From positions 124,001-188,000 of the forward strand of contig NZ_FQUD01000003.1 in assembly GCF_900128945.1 (NCBI RefSeq): DNA of 64,000 nt. Direction: 5' to 3'. The stretch comes from Chryseobacterium sp. OV279. GTDB taxonomy: Bacteria; Bacteroidota; Bacteroidia; Flavobacteriales; Weeksellaceae. Of the stretch, positions 37,301 to 45,569 are shown piece by piece. Numbering within the stretch: the stretch's first letter is position 1; each line of letters begins with the position of its first letter. Made by a program: the position numbers and the translations under genes. Under the pieces are notes generated by a model. That model saw only the letters and a list, made by a program, of their open reading frames with translations. It did not search any database and was not told the origin of the DNA.

Positions 37301-37343
37301 TCTTTTTCCAGTAGGTGAGCCATTTAATATATTCCTGATTCAT
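34332..37343 (-). CDS. UPF1-like superfamily 1 helicase
   Basis: A 1003-residue protein. The N-terminal 280 residues are a helical and mixed domain without clear similarity. The helicase core begins with Walker A GPPGTGKT at residues 293-300. A long helical insertion follows, then Walker B LLIVDEAGQVSPE, motif III AVIVGDVKQIEP, GIITPFTGQKNNL, and motifs V and VI in VHALQGAERPLVLFS and NVAVSRAKDNFIVF. This AAA_11/AAA_12 layout is the UPF1/DNA2-like SF1B family. Such helicases occur alone and in antiphage loci. No nuclease domain is visible, and it does not form an operon with its neighbours. It looks intact. Confidence 0.88.
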   Translation of the reverse strand: MNQEYIKWLTYWKKNLSDSLNTHIEIEGSQHFEIENFKIEQESITDLQKVNALIDFEEKRINEKKGIKSKEDEQWIAINHVFVVIAPFKLKPASDHLVHLKDNKPKFPFWFSVYLDRNGKLYIPDEMFPLFQRKYLEPLADERTEFIFGAVEDVDQATTLGKENYTKYAKYIHYVKDIFKSVVHQELSQYRAESYETILNAIVLLPQDEMNAAMGIIELYEKILNQKNIPQLLESLITLKNNHQKPPVAVLDLIDSNELHLGQMGFDFPISISQRKSLNTLLTTNDTIFAVNGPPGTGKTTLLQSIVANKMVESALQGKEAPVILACSTNNQAVTNIIDSFSRSNTREGKLQGRWIPDVDGYATYLPSTRKKEAELKGINYKKLSGGGLFDDIENVEFLQKAKDYFLEKSKAYFNSSILNISTVTQKLRSEISAIEQSLKEAAIKWKAYLQSENVFTFDYLLSNPKLSNYYKEGILNDDILKNDIQDLMKDEQDIISYFDNEPFFRKFFCFLGIKSALKSRSSEIKIILRDSLIVLPEAFVFKKNLLLEKIDSKINMAKSIVSSIENWKEWKNKNRIKGNPPRTEEEYWDFEFLKINEKVIANCFYDELDVSLRHKAFQLALHYWEGRYLLELESSLLDSSFEGKGKDPMMMRWQRHAMLTPCFVSTFYMAPKFFSFYKFFKKADDGKNVYDNPPLFDFIDLLIVDEAGQVSPEVGIATFALAKQAVIVGDVKQIEPVWNVTHKIDIGNLKKSGIIQDYDDTIYEKEFDPKGFLSSTGSIMKMAQNASGFKEPNLHEKGVLLTEHRRCYDEIINYCNVLAYDGQLIPLRGKAKKDLLFPPMYCIHVDGQSTKNENGSRYNNNEVKEIVEWLVKNKQDIEGKYGPIEEAVGIITPFTGQKNNLKAALKQAGFKTDDFKIGTVHALQGAERPLVLFSMVYGDEDKGTMFFDRDNKPNMLNVAVSRAKDNFIVFANTGILNNKAKTPSGILSKFLVYDHKIQTSSS

Positions 37344-37830
37344 TTGTGATGGGTTGGTTATTAATAATCATATCCAACTAAATTAAAACAATTATATTAA
37401 ATGGTTTTATGGGATGCCGTAAAAAAGCCTGATATATAATTTCTCTTGTATAAATTAACATTTATTATATTTGTTAAAGAGTAAGGCAATGTTAGATTAC
37501 GTTTTTAATAAGTGTTAATAATAAAATTAAGCCAGTGCTATTTCAATTTTTACCTAAAAACGAAGATGTGTTGAATCATTTTTATTATATTAAGTAGCCC
37601 AAGATGAACAAATCTCGAAACAATTCGTTGAAGATTTGCAAAGATTAGACTTACTAATTTAGTACGGTGCTTATCACTAGTGTAATCTTATTACCCATTA
37701 TTTTTCTTAAGTCATTAAAAGTTTCATATTTTTAGAGTTGGAAAAATTATGATAATTTTAGAAGGATTGTAGTCAGCTTAATTCTTAGAACTAATACCAT
37801 CTAGCTCATTTTTGATCACAAATAGAGAAT
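37344..37830. other. Intergenic region with a strong promoter
   Basis: Spacer between the helicase and the GHKL-nuclease gene. It carries the promoter at 37446-37473 and a nine-codon frame from 37488 (MLDYVFNKC). I support no other gene. The composition turns very AT-rich here. Confidence 0.4.
37446..37473 (+). promoter_or_regulatory. Bacteroidota-type promoter
   Basis: TTG at 37446-37448 and TATATTTG at 37466-37473 are separated by 17 bases, a full match to the flavobacterial TTG-N17-TAnnTTTG promoter. The next large plus-strand gene starts about 350 bases downstream, so the transcript would have a long leader. Confidence 0.55.
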
Positions 37831-39861
37831 ATGAAAAAAAATAAAACTCAAATAACATCTAAAAGTATTGTACAAAGCGGTTTACCAAGTGATTTTCGAA
37901 AATCAATTTCAGAATATATCTGGAATGGTTTTGATGCAGAAGCTTCTGTTATAGACATTTTCTTTAGCGCCAATGAAGTTGGTACTTTGTCTGAATTTTC
38001 AATAAAAGATAACGGTAAGGGGATATCATTTAAAACAATTGATGAAACTTTTGGATATTTCCTAGATTCTAATAAAGCAAAATCTTTTGACAACAATAGA
38101 TTTATTAAAGGTAAGAAAGGAAAAGGTAGATTTTCTTTCCAACAGTTTTGTGATGAAGCAATGTGGAAGACTACATATTATGATACTGATAATCAAAAAT
38201 TTCTAAGTTATAATATCGAAATAGTAAGTTCTAATCTTGATGATTACAAAACGTCAGATTCAATAATTACAAATGAAGGCTGCGGAACAACTGTTCATTT
38301 TGGATCATTCACAAATTTAACTGGGGATTTATTAGATTCTTCAGAATTCACTAGCTTTCTAGAGTCAGAATTTGGTTGGTTTTTATATTTGAATAAAAAC
38401 AGGAATTTTGCTATTAATGTTAATAAAGTTCCAATTGATTATAATAATGTAGTTGAAAAAATTACAGAATACCCAATTGAAATTGAAGGCAAAGCCTTCG
38501 ATATTTCTTTCATCTTATGGAAAAACAAAATCAATGAGAGATATTATTACTACTTTCTAAATAATGAACTAGATGAAAAAGGTCGAGAACATACAAAGTT
38601 CAATAATAAAACTCAAGATTTTTGTCACTCAGTTTACGTAATATCAGATTATTTTGACAAATTTAGTAGGACGGAAAATGAAGGAACTTCTTTAGGTTTT
38701 GAAAAGAACCAGAGTGATTCTGTTTACAAAAAGCTCTTAATATTTTTAAATAAAATAGTTTCTGATGAAGAGAAAAATTTTATTAGGAATAAGAAAGCGG
38801 AAAAGCTTATTGAAGATTATAGAAAGAATAATATTTTTCCTAAGTTTCGAAGTAATCAGTATGACAATCTTCGCAAAAGAGATTTGGAAGTTGTCGTTAA
38901 AGAACTTTACTGTATCAATCCTAAAATTTTTCAAAATCTAAGAATTCCTCAGCAAAAAACATTAGTTGGGTTTTTGAATTTATTGTTAGACTCTGAGCAG
39001 CGTGAAAATATTTTACAAATTTTAGAAAATATTGTTGAAATATCGGAAGAAGAAAGAGAGGAATTGGCAAGAGTACTTTCTAAAACTAAAATTAGCAATA
39101 TAACTGCATTAGTACAATTGCTCGAAAAAAGGAAAAATACAATCAATACTATTCAACGGTTAGTTTTTGATTTGGAAAAGTTTACAAACGAACGCGATCA
39201 CATTCAGGTTTTAGTAGAAAATAACTACTGGTTGTTTGGTGAGCAATATCATCTTGTTTCTGCTGACGATAATTTTGAGAAAACATTAAACAATTATTTA
39301 TACTTCTTAGAGCAAGAAGAAAAAATTAAGTTTGATAAAGATGAAGAGGATTATGAGGTTCTACAGAAAAATAAGAACGAAAGGAAAAGAACAGTTATTG
39401 AGTCTAAGGAAAAATTAAAAAGGCCAGATATATTTATTTGCAGGAAAAATGCTTCTTCAGGGTTTTTAGATGAGGAAGAGAATATCATTGTAGAACTAAA
39501 ACGACCAAGTGTAATATTGACGAAAGTTCAGTATGACCAATTAGAAAATTACATCAGATTTATTGTAAAAGAACCGAAATTCAATAGCGATTTACGTAAA
39601 TGGAAACTGATTTTGATTGGTAAAGATGTTGATGATTATATAAAAGATCAGTATGAATCACATAAGAATAAAGGCAAAAAATTTTTAGTTCAAGCGGTAA
39701 AAAATTATGAAATATATGCTTACACTTGGGATGATATTGTGAAGATTTTTGATCATCGGCATCAATTTCTTCTTGATAAAATAGGATACAAAGATGACTT
39801 CATAAACGAAATAGAATCTGTGAAAAATAATCCGCAAGAATTGGTCAGAAAAGTAATATAA
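37831..39861 (+). CDS. GHKL ATPase fused to a Shedu-like PD-(D/E)XK nuclease domain
   Basis: A 676-residue protein. The N-terminal GHKL (HSP90/MutL-like) ATPase has the N-box EYIWNGFDAEAS (Glu28, Asn32, Asp35), the G1 box IKDNGKGIS (Asp60, Gly62, Gly64) and the G2 box KGKKGKGRFSF (Gly94, Gly97, Gly99). A middle helical region spans about 300-450. The C-terminal domain contains NNYWLFGEQYH, KRPDIFICRK (Asp533), ENIIVELKRPS (Glu555, Lys557) and YDQLENY, the pattern of the DUF4263/Shedu-type PD-(D/E)XK nuclease. By analogy it may sense a signal by ATP-driven dimerisation and cut DNA in antiphage defence; this is an inference. The 142-residue gene follows after 8 bases. Confidence 0.85.
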   Translation: MKKNKTQITSKSIVQSGLPSDFRKSISEYIWNGFDAEASVIDIFFSANEVGTLSEFSIKDNGKGISFKTIDETFGYFLDSNKAKSFDNNRFIKGKKGKGRFSFQQFCDEAMWKTTYYDTDNQKFLSYNIEIVSSNLDDYKTSDSIITNEGCGTTVHFGSFTNLTGDLLDSSEFTSFLESEFGWFLYLNKNRNFAINVNKVPIDYNNVVEKITEYPIEIEGKAFDISFILWKNKINERYYYYFLNNELDEKGREHTKFNNKTQDFCHSVYVISDYFDKFSRTENEGTSLGFEKNQSDSVYKKLLIFLNKIVSDEEKNFIRNKKAEKLIEDYRKNNIFPKFRSNQYDNLRKRDLEVVVKELYCINPKIFQNLRIPQQKTLVGFLNLLLDSEQRENILQILENIVEISEEEREELARVLSKTKISNITALVQLLEKRKNTINTIQRLVFDLEKFTNERDHIQVLVENNYWLFGEQYHLVSADDNFEKTLNNYLYFLEQEEKIKFDKDEEDYEVLQKNKNERKRTVIESKEKLKRPDIFICRKNASSGFLDEEENIIVELKRPSVILTKVQYDQLENYIRFIVKEPKFNSDLRKWKLILIGKDVDDYIKDQYESHKNKGKKFLVQAVKNYEIYAYTWDDIVKIFDHRHQFLLDKIGYKDDFINEIESVKNNPQELVRKVI

Positions 39862-39869
39862 GTTTTTTA

Positions 39870-40298
39870 ATGAAAAATAATCCAATAATTAATGAAAGCA
39901 CCAATAAATATTCATCCCCCCCCCAGTATAAATATTACAAAGACGTATTATCTGTTAGGTACATTATAAAAAATTCATTAGGAATTACTCTTCAAAATAC
40001 TCAAAATGATACGTTCCAGTCAAATCAGCTAAAAAATACGATATATAGCCGATGGGTAGAATCTGATGATAATAAAATACTTTTGTATTATGGGGGAACA
40101 AATTGCCGTGTGGGTTGGGGAGATATTTACTTAAAAAAAATAAATTCCACACAAATTTCATGGGAATATAGGCCAAACGATATTATTCTTGATAGTAATA
40201 AGTATTCCGAAGGAACAGATATTAACATTTACCTTCCTGGAACAAAAGATTTGATTTTTACAAATCATTTTAATTTTAAGCCACTTTCAGATATCTAA
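39870..40298 (+). CDS. Small hypothetical partner of the GHKL-nuclease, with a C8 tract
   Basis: A 142-residue soluble protein that starts 8 bases after the stop of the GHKL-nuclease gene, so the two are probably one transcript. It has no known domain; the second half looks beta-rich (ILLYYGGTNCRVGWGDIYLK, QISWEYRPNDI). Codons 16-18 lie in a run of eight C (39916-39923), very unusual in this AT-rich DNA. Slippage there would shift the frame and switch the gene off. Its role may be a regulator or accessory factor, inferred from position only. Confidence 0.6.
   Translation: MKNNPIINESTNKYSSPPQYKYYKDVLSVRYIIKNSLGITLQNTQNDTFQSNQLKNTIYSRWVESDDNKILLYYGGTNCRVGWGDIYLKKINSTQISWEYRPNDIILDSNKYSEGTDINIYLPGTKDLIFTNHFNFKPLSDI
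39916..39923. repeat. Homopolymeric C8 tract
   Basis: Eight consecutive C lie near the start of the 142-residue gene. In very AT-rich DNA this is a likely site of slipped-strand length variation. Confidence 0.7.
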
Positions 40299-40317
40299 AT
40301 AATTGGTTTTATTCCCT

Positions 40318-42204
40318 TTAATCTTTCCAAAAATCTGTACTTCCAGAATTCAATTCATTTAAAAAAAGTTCTTTTTCAATAAAAATATTTAACATCAATT
40401 TTGATAATTCTTTTTCATTTTTTTTATAATCATACGTTAACTTTCTTATTAGTGAATTTGAATATGACTTAATCTTCCAAACATAATACGGAAGAAGAGA
40501 ATTGTCAAAATGTGCATTATGTACTATAAGATTTCTAAATCTATAAATCATCAAAATGTCATTTTGAATATTTTCCATTTGTTCATTTATTTTTTGAGTA
40601 GCATAATCTTTATTATTATAAAATTGCGACACATCCTTTAATTTTTCAATAAAAAATGGATTCGTCTCATATTTTATTATATCATTTACTGAATCAATAA
40701 ATTTCTTCAAGTAAATTTTCTCTCCTGTCCTAACAATAAGATTTGCTTTTTCAATAATTTCGGACGGCAAATTGATTGTACTCTTGTTTACTATATCATT
40801 CTTTGCTAAAAGTTTATAGTGATTAAACATCTCCCATCCATATTCGTAAAAGAAATATTTTACTTCGATAGAAGATATTATTTCTTGTATCAAATCAATC
40901 TTTTTCTTATGCTTCTTTGTAAGAATATCATCTAAAATGTCATATTCTAAATTAAAAAGATTTTCAATAGCAATCCAATAATTTAACATCTTATCTTCTT
41001 GTTTAACTGAATTTTCTGCTTTACTGAACCAATGAACTGCATAAGCTATTTTTGATGTAGCATTTTTTTCATTTTTGCTTTCTAAGAAAATAAAATTATA
41101 ATTATTAAGCTCTATTAAATCAGATTCAAATCTTTTTAAATCTAGTGACTCTTGTAATTGCCAAAATTCATCATTAAAATTTGTACCCCATGAAGAATTA
41201 ATATTTTTACCATTTTTACAAACAATATAATTTGATGTTTCAATTTCCACTCTTGTTTTTACATTGAAGTAACAACGTATTAAATCGATTGTATTTTCTA
41301 GAATATTTATAGCATTATCTAACGATGAAATTGGAGAAAGAGAGTTAATTCTAACTGCTGCTTGAATAAATTTTTCTTTAGAATTATCATATGAATTTTG
41401 CAAATCTTCCTCATCATGAAAATCCTCCTTAACAAATCTTTTTTTATTAGTTGAATAAAATGTTACATCTCCAATAGTTAATTCAACTTCTCCCTTTAAA
41501 CCTTTTACAACAAAAAGATAATATACTTCTTCTGTTTCTTTATAAAAAAAAGATGCTAAAGAGTCAATCCTATCTTCAATAGTTAAATTATCAAAAAATT
41601 GCCTTAGAATGTTAAAATAATTTTCATTACATTCCTCTTTTGGAATTTTATGAGGATAATTTGTAACAATAATTTTATTACTATTATCAATTATTTTGTA
41701 GTCATCAAGGATATATTTAGGAAATTTTTTTATTTCTTTTAATACATAACCTTTTTTTAAGTATTCAACGATGATACATTCTGAAATATAATTTATTTCC
41801 GAAATAACTTTTCGGTCTATTTCAACATCAGATAATAATAACTCTTTGAGTAATATAATATTTTCGTTAAAATAGATGCCCTGCTCAAATTCTTGTTTAA
41901 TATTCTTTGACAGCTCTAAAACTATTTCATGTCGTTCTGTATTAAAAACATTTCTTAACAGCTTGAAGGAAGAATTGAATTTTTTTTTTATAACCTTATC
42001 ATTATCAAAATAATAATTTAATTTACTATAAAAATATTTTTTGTTATCAGGATTTTTAAATGAATTTTCGGTAATTTCGGTAATTACATCTTCAATTAAA
42101 ATGTGGGGGCTATACAGATTAAGCCCAAAAGATTTTTTTAAAAAATTTTCAATAATACTACTCCACAAATCAACCCAAAAATTAATCTTTTCATTATTTC
42201 CCAT
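40318..42204 (-). CDS. ApeA-like HEPN-domain protein
   Basis: A 628-residue protein, the last gene of a three-gene operon. The N-terminal two-thirds show no clear domain. The C-terminal quarter is a HEPN fold of the ApeA/Apea-like type: AVHWFSKAENSVKQEDKML and NYWIAIENLFN, then the catalytic motif RFRNLIVHNA at residues 555-564, with the Rx4H residues Arg557 and His562 and an Asn after the Arg. Active HEPN domains of this form are metal-independent RNases, and ApeA-type proteins abort phage infection by cutting RNA. Its start overlaps the protease gene by 11 bases, which suggests coupled translation. Confidence 0.78.
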   Translation of the reverse strand: MGNNEKINFWVDLWSSIIENFLKKSFGLNLYSPHILIEDVITEITENSFKNPDNKKYFYSKLNYYFDNDKVIKKKFNSSFKLLRNVFNTERHEIVLELSKNIKQEFEQGIYFNENIILLKELLLSDVEIDRKVISEINYISECIIVEYLKKGYVLKEIKKFPKYILDDYKIIDNSNKIIVTNYPHKIPKEECNENYFNILRQFFDNLTIEDRIDSLASFFYKETEEVYYLFVVKGLKGEVELTIGDVTFYSTNKKRFVKEDFHDEEDLQNSYDNSKEKFIQAAVRINSLSPISSLDNAINILENTIDLIRCYFNVKTRVEIETSNYIVCKNGKNINSSWGTNFNDEFWQLQESLDLKRFESDLIELNNYNFIFLESKNEKNATSKIAYAVHWFSKAENSVKQEDKMLNYWIAIENLFNLEYDILDDILTKKHKKKIDLIQEIISSIEVKYFFYEYGWEMFNHYKLLAKNDIVNKSTINLPSEIIEKANLIVRTGEKIYLKKFIDSVNDIIKYETNPFFIEKLKDVSQFYNNKDYATQKINEQMENIQNDILMIYRFRNLIVHNAHFDNSLLPYYVWKIKSYSNSLIRKLTYDYKKNEKELSKLMLNIFIEKELFLNELNSGSTDFWKD

Positions 42205-43165
42205 TTGTTTCTTGTCTTAGGTTATATATTTTTATAGCCGACTGAACTTTTAGTTTATCGTAATCTGAAAGTTCCTGTAAATATTCGTGTATATCTATTG
42301 TTGAATCTATCATTTCATTTCGAAAACTCGACAAATTATTCACTTTGTAAGTATCCTGTAAGAAAAATATTTCATCAACAATTTTGGAAACAATTCTAAT
42401 TTTATCAATTTTAATTTTATAATCATCTTGAAAATATTTACCTATAGTAAAAAGAATTCGAATGACTCTAATAAACGGATGAGGATGAGAATTCTCCTTG
42501 AAATATAACTGCTTATTTGCTCCACTAAAAGATGATAAATAAAAGAATAAATTTGAACCTAGAATAACTGTTATACTTTCCAAATATTCAATCCCAAATT
42601 CAGAAAAATCCTTTTCATAGTATTGTATTAGATGGCGGGCTATAAAAACTCCACTAAAAGTATCTGCGTCAAGTTCTAATGCATGTCTATATAATGAAAA
42701 ATCAGATTTTGATTCTTCTTCAAGTCCTAATTCTAAATAATCAGATTGTTGGAGCAGGTGAGCAAACTCATGATAAAACGTGAATAAAAGATTCATCTGA
42801 AAGGAAAGTTCTTCGAAAGAGTAAAACTGAATTTTTTGAAATATTCCATATTGTTTTTTGTAATATTCTTCTAGCTTCTCATTTTCGATAATATTTTTAA
42901 TCAACCAAACAACTAACCCACTATTAATTGAAATCAAATTATAATTATTATGCCTGCATGCTTTAGCATTTACAGAAAAATTATTTGCGAAAAAAAAATA
43001 ACAATCTTTTAAATTATAATTATAAGATTCATGACCTAGAATTGACCAAAAAAGATTGTGAATTTTATCAAATCTTTCGCTGTAAGGAGAATATTCATAA
43101 TCAAACGCTTCGTCAGCCTTAATTATATTACATTCGATTATTTTCTCTATTTTTTCACTAAACAT
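42194..43165 (-). CDS. Gluzincin-type zinc metalloprotease
   Basis: A 323-residue protein with HEFAH at residues 132-136, a downstream third ligand in RHALELDADTF (Glu164, with Asp168 as the conserved acidic residue), and a SHPHPFIRVIRILF segment near residue 230 like the HP...R block of M48-type peptidases. It has no signal peptide. Short hydrophobic stretches around residues 180-215 could be buried or membrane-adjacent. The likely role is proteolysis of a cytoplasmic target, perhaps its operon partners. It lies between a membrane protein gene (20 bases upstream) and the HEPN gene (11-base overlap). Confidence 0.8.
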   Translation of the reverse strand: MFSEKIEKIIECNIIKADEAFDYEYSPYSERFDKIHNLFWSILGHESYNYNLKDCYFFFANNFSVNAKACRHNNYNLISINSGLVVWLIKNIIENEKLEEYYKKQYGIFQKIQFYSFEELSFQMNLLFTFYHEFAHLLQQSDYLELGLEEESKSDFSLYRHALELDADTFSGVFIARHLIQYYEKDFSEFGIEYLESITVILGSNLFFYLSSFSGANKQLYFKENSHPHPFIRVIRILFTIGKYFQDDYKIKIDKIRIVSKIVDEIFFLQDTYKVNNLSSFRNEMIDSTIDIHEYLQELSDYDKLKVQSAIKIYNLRQETNGK

Positions 43166-43185
43166 ATATTGTATTTTTGTCTACT

Positions 43186-44604
43186 CTATTTACTGTGTTT
43201 TCGGAAGGCAGCAATAGTTTGATAAATGCCATATCCTATAAAAATCTTAAAAAAGAAAAAAATAAGTAAAAGAAAACCATTAGATTCATAATTTTGATAA
43301 CTTCTCAAGTCAAATGAAAATGTAAACTTTAACCATTCTTTTATTATTTCCTGTAATGATGCAAGTTTCATATTAAAATTTACCTCATAATTGTACCCGC
43401 TATTTTTTAAAAAGGAGTTAGCAATTAGTAAACATAAAAAACCAAACCAACTTACTTTAATTGTGAACCATACTGCTTTTATCCAGCTACTACCAAAATT
43501 ATTTGACTTTTTATTAAGTTTCAATAGCCATCTATCATTTAAACTTAAATTTTTGTCACTTAATAGACGATTATGTTCAATAACATTATAATCTAAGTAA
43601 TCAATTTTATTTTCTGTTTTAGACAATTGATTTTTTATAATTCTTATTGTGCCAATATCAACCAAGTTTTTCAACAAAATTCTAAAATTATTAAAAAATG
43701 CGACTTTATCAAAGTGTACACTTTTGAACTTAACAATATTTACTGTAGTTGAGTTAAAAGATACAATATCTTTAAAAAAAGTTCCACTTATAGAAAGCTC
43801 ATAAAAATAACTTTCATCAAAATAAACACTTTTATCGAATGTACATTCTTTAAATTTTAATGAGCTAGTGATTTTGTCTGGCACTTGTTCCAAGCGACAT
43901 ATTCCATTAAAAATTGTTTGTTCAAAATTCAATCCATTTCCATAGGTTGAGCCTTTTCCTACAAACTCATTTATAGTTGAATCCTTAATAGTCGAATCAT
44001 TTATTATAACATTCTTCCAAAAAAGTAATGATTTATTACAACTTAAACCGTCAAAAGATAACCTATCGATTTTATTTACATTTATTGTAATAGTATTTAT
44101 ACTACTGTTATGAATTACAAATGTTTTAATATCATTTAATCTAAAATCTAAATCATTTAATCCCGCTTCATTTTTAATATTGTTTAACATTAATGAATTA
44201 ATCTTATTATGATTATCGGGACTTCCTGAAAAACTAAGATATTTTACATCTGCGGTGGTAATATGAAAACTTTGTGATGTTATATCAACATTTCTAAATT
44301 CTACCGTATGAAGCTTACAATCTTTAATGAATAAATCATTTGAAATTGTACAATTGATAAATTGAATAGATTGATACTCATTTTCATTTTGGTCAAAACA
44401 TGAAAAGTCAATTCTTTCTCCTGTAAATACGCAGTCTTCAAAATAAAAAGATTGCACTTTTATATCAATATGTAAAATATCTTCTAAATGTATATGAAGC
44501 CCTATTATTTTAACTGTATCTTTATTTGAGTTTAGAATTTTCAGAAATTCTGAATCATTAATTTGTTTCATTTTTATGCATTCTATGTCATTTGCAAAAT
44601 ACAA
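43186..44604 (-). CDS. Pentapeptide-like beta-helix protein with two C-terminal TM helices
   Basis: A 472-residue protein and the first gene of the operon. Residues about 30-310 form many short repeats of pentapeptide-like or right-handed beta-helix type (FEDCVFTGERIDFSCF, FINCTISNDLFIKDCKLHTV, FKECTFDKSVYFDESYF). The C-terminus has two hydrophobic helices, about residues 379-398 (WFTIKVSWFGFLCLLIANSF) and 443-462 (GFLLLIFFFFKIFIGYG), separated by a basic loop. There is no signal peptide. It may be a membrane-bound sensor or a membrane-damaging effector, an inference from topology. A Met at residue 12 is an alternative start (44571). Confidence 0.65.
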   Translation of the reverse strand: MYFANDIECIKMKQINDSEFLKILNSNKDTVKIIGLHIHLEDILHIDIKVQSFYFEDCVFTGERIDFSCFDQNENEYQSIQFINCTISNDLFIKDCKLHTVEFRNVDITSQSFHITTADVKYLSFSGSPDNHNKINSLMLNNIKNEAGLNDLDFRLNDIKTFVIHNSSINTITINVNKIDRLSFDGLSCNKSLLFWKNVIINDSTIKDSTINEFVGKGSTYGNGLNFEQTIFNGICRLEQVPDKITSSLKFKECTFDKSVYFDESYFYELSISGTFFKDIVSFNSTTVNIVKFKSVHFDKVAFFNNFRILLKNLVDIGTIRIIKNQLSKTENKIDYLDYNVIEHNRLLSDKNLSLNDRWLLKLNKKSNNFGSSWIKAVWFTIKVSWFGFLCLLIANSFLKNSGYNYEVNFNMKLASLQEIIKEWLKFTFSFDLRSYQNYESNGFLLLIFFFFKIFIGYGIYQTIAAFRKHSK

Positions 44605-44659
44605 ATTATTAAATTCGAATTTTTGTTGTACTTCATCGCTTCGTAGACTTTAAAGATAA

Positions 44660-45569
44660 TTATTTTAGTTTAGCTTTTAATATTTAATAAGGCGTTTTTC
44701 CTTTAAAAGATCCATGTGGCCTATTGAAATTATAAAAATTTTCCCATTGCTGTAATTTTTGATTCAAATCTACATCGTCGGTATAACTTAAAAGTTGATA
44801 AAATTCTTTTTTATCTTTAAGTGCGAACGTTCAACTTTACCATTTAATTGAGGCGTTCCGACTTTTATAAATCGAAGTTTTATACCTAGATCCTGTACAT
44901 GCTAATGAAACTTAGATTGAAATTCATGTCCATTATCTGTTTGTATGGTGTTAATTCTGAAAGGAAATTTTTTGACAACACAGTTTATAAAATCAATGGA
45001 ACTTTCTTGCGTATGTTTCTCGTATACTTTTAAAGTTCTGATGCGTGTTGCATCATCAATTGCTGTATATTGATACCTTTTTATCTTTATTCCACCTTCA
45101 TTTGTGAAAATTAGAAACTTAACATCTACTTGAACATGGTGTCCAGGGGTCTGTTTTTCATATCTAACGCTATGCATAGCGCGCCGAGTTGTTTTTCTAT
45201 CTAATCGTTCTACTTTATTTCTTTTTAAAATTCTATAAACACTAGATTCTGAAATGATGATATCATGGTAGCGCTCTAAATACCATTTTATTCTCCAAGT
45301 ACCTAATTTATGTTCTTTGCGAAGCTCTAATACTTTTTCAACAATTTCAGGCTTTATTTGATTTGGAAAGTTATACGCTATGGGCTTTTTTCTTAATAAA
45401 CCTTTTTCACCCTGTTTTTCATATTCTTTTTTCCACTTATAAAAGGTGCTCTTTTTATACCGAAAAATTCATACGCTTCTTTATTTTTACCTTGTTCTTT
45501 TGCATATTTTAATACTTGAACTTTTTTTAGATAATTTAAATAATCTGTTATTTCTTTTGTCTTTTCCAT
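44660..45569 (-). pseudogene. Decayed IS481-type transposase
   Basis: The minus strand encodes an IS481-family transposase in pieces: a start at 45569 (MEKTKEITDYLNYLKK), the HTH region with an early frameshift near KRAPFISG, the catalytic core HHVQVDVKFLIF and FRINTIQTDNGHEF, a nonsense codon in place of the Trp after KFH (followed in frame by HVQDLGIKLRFIKVG), a second frameshift near GKVERS, and a stop in place of Glu in GKTPY*ILKAKLK at 44660. At least four disabling changes show it is dead. It abuts the promoter side of the pentapeptide-protease-HEPN operon. Confidence 0.85.
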
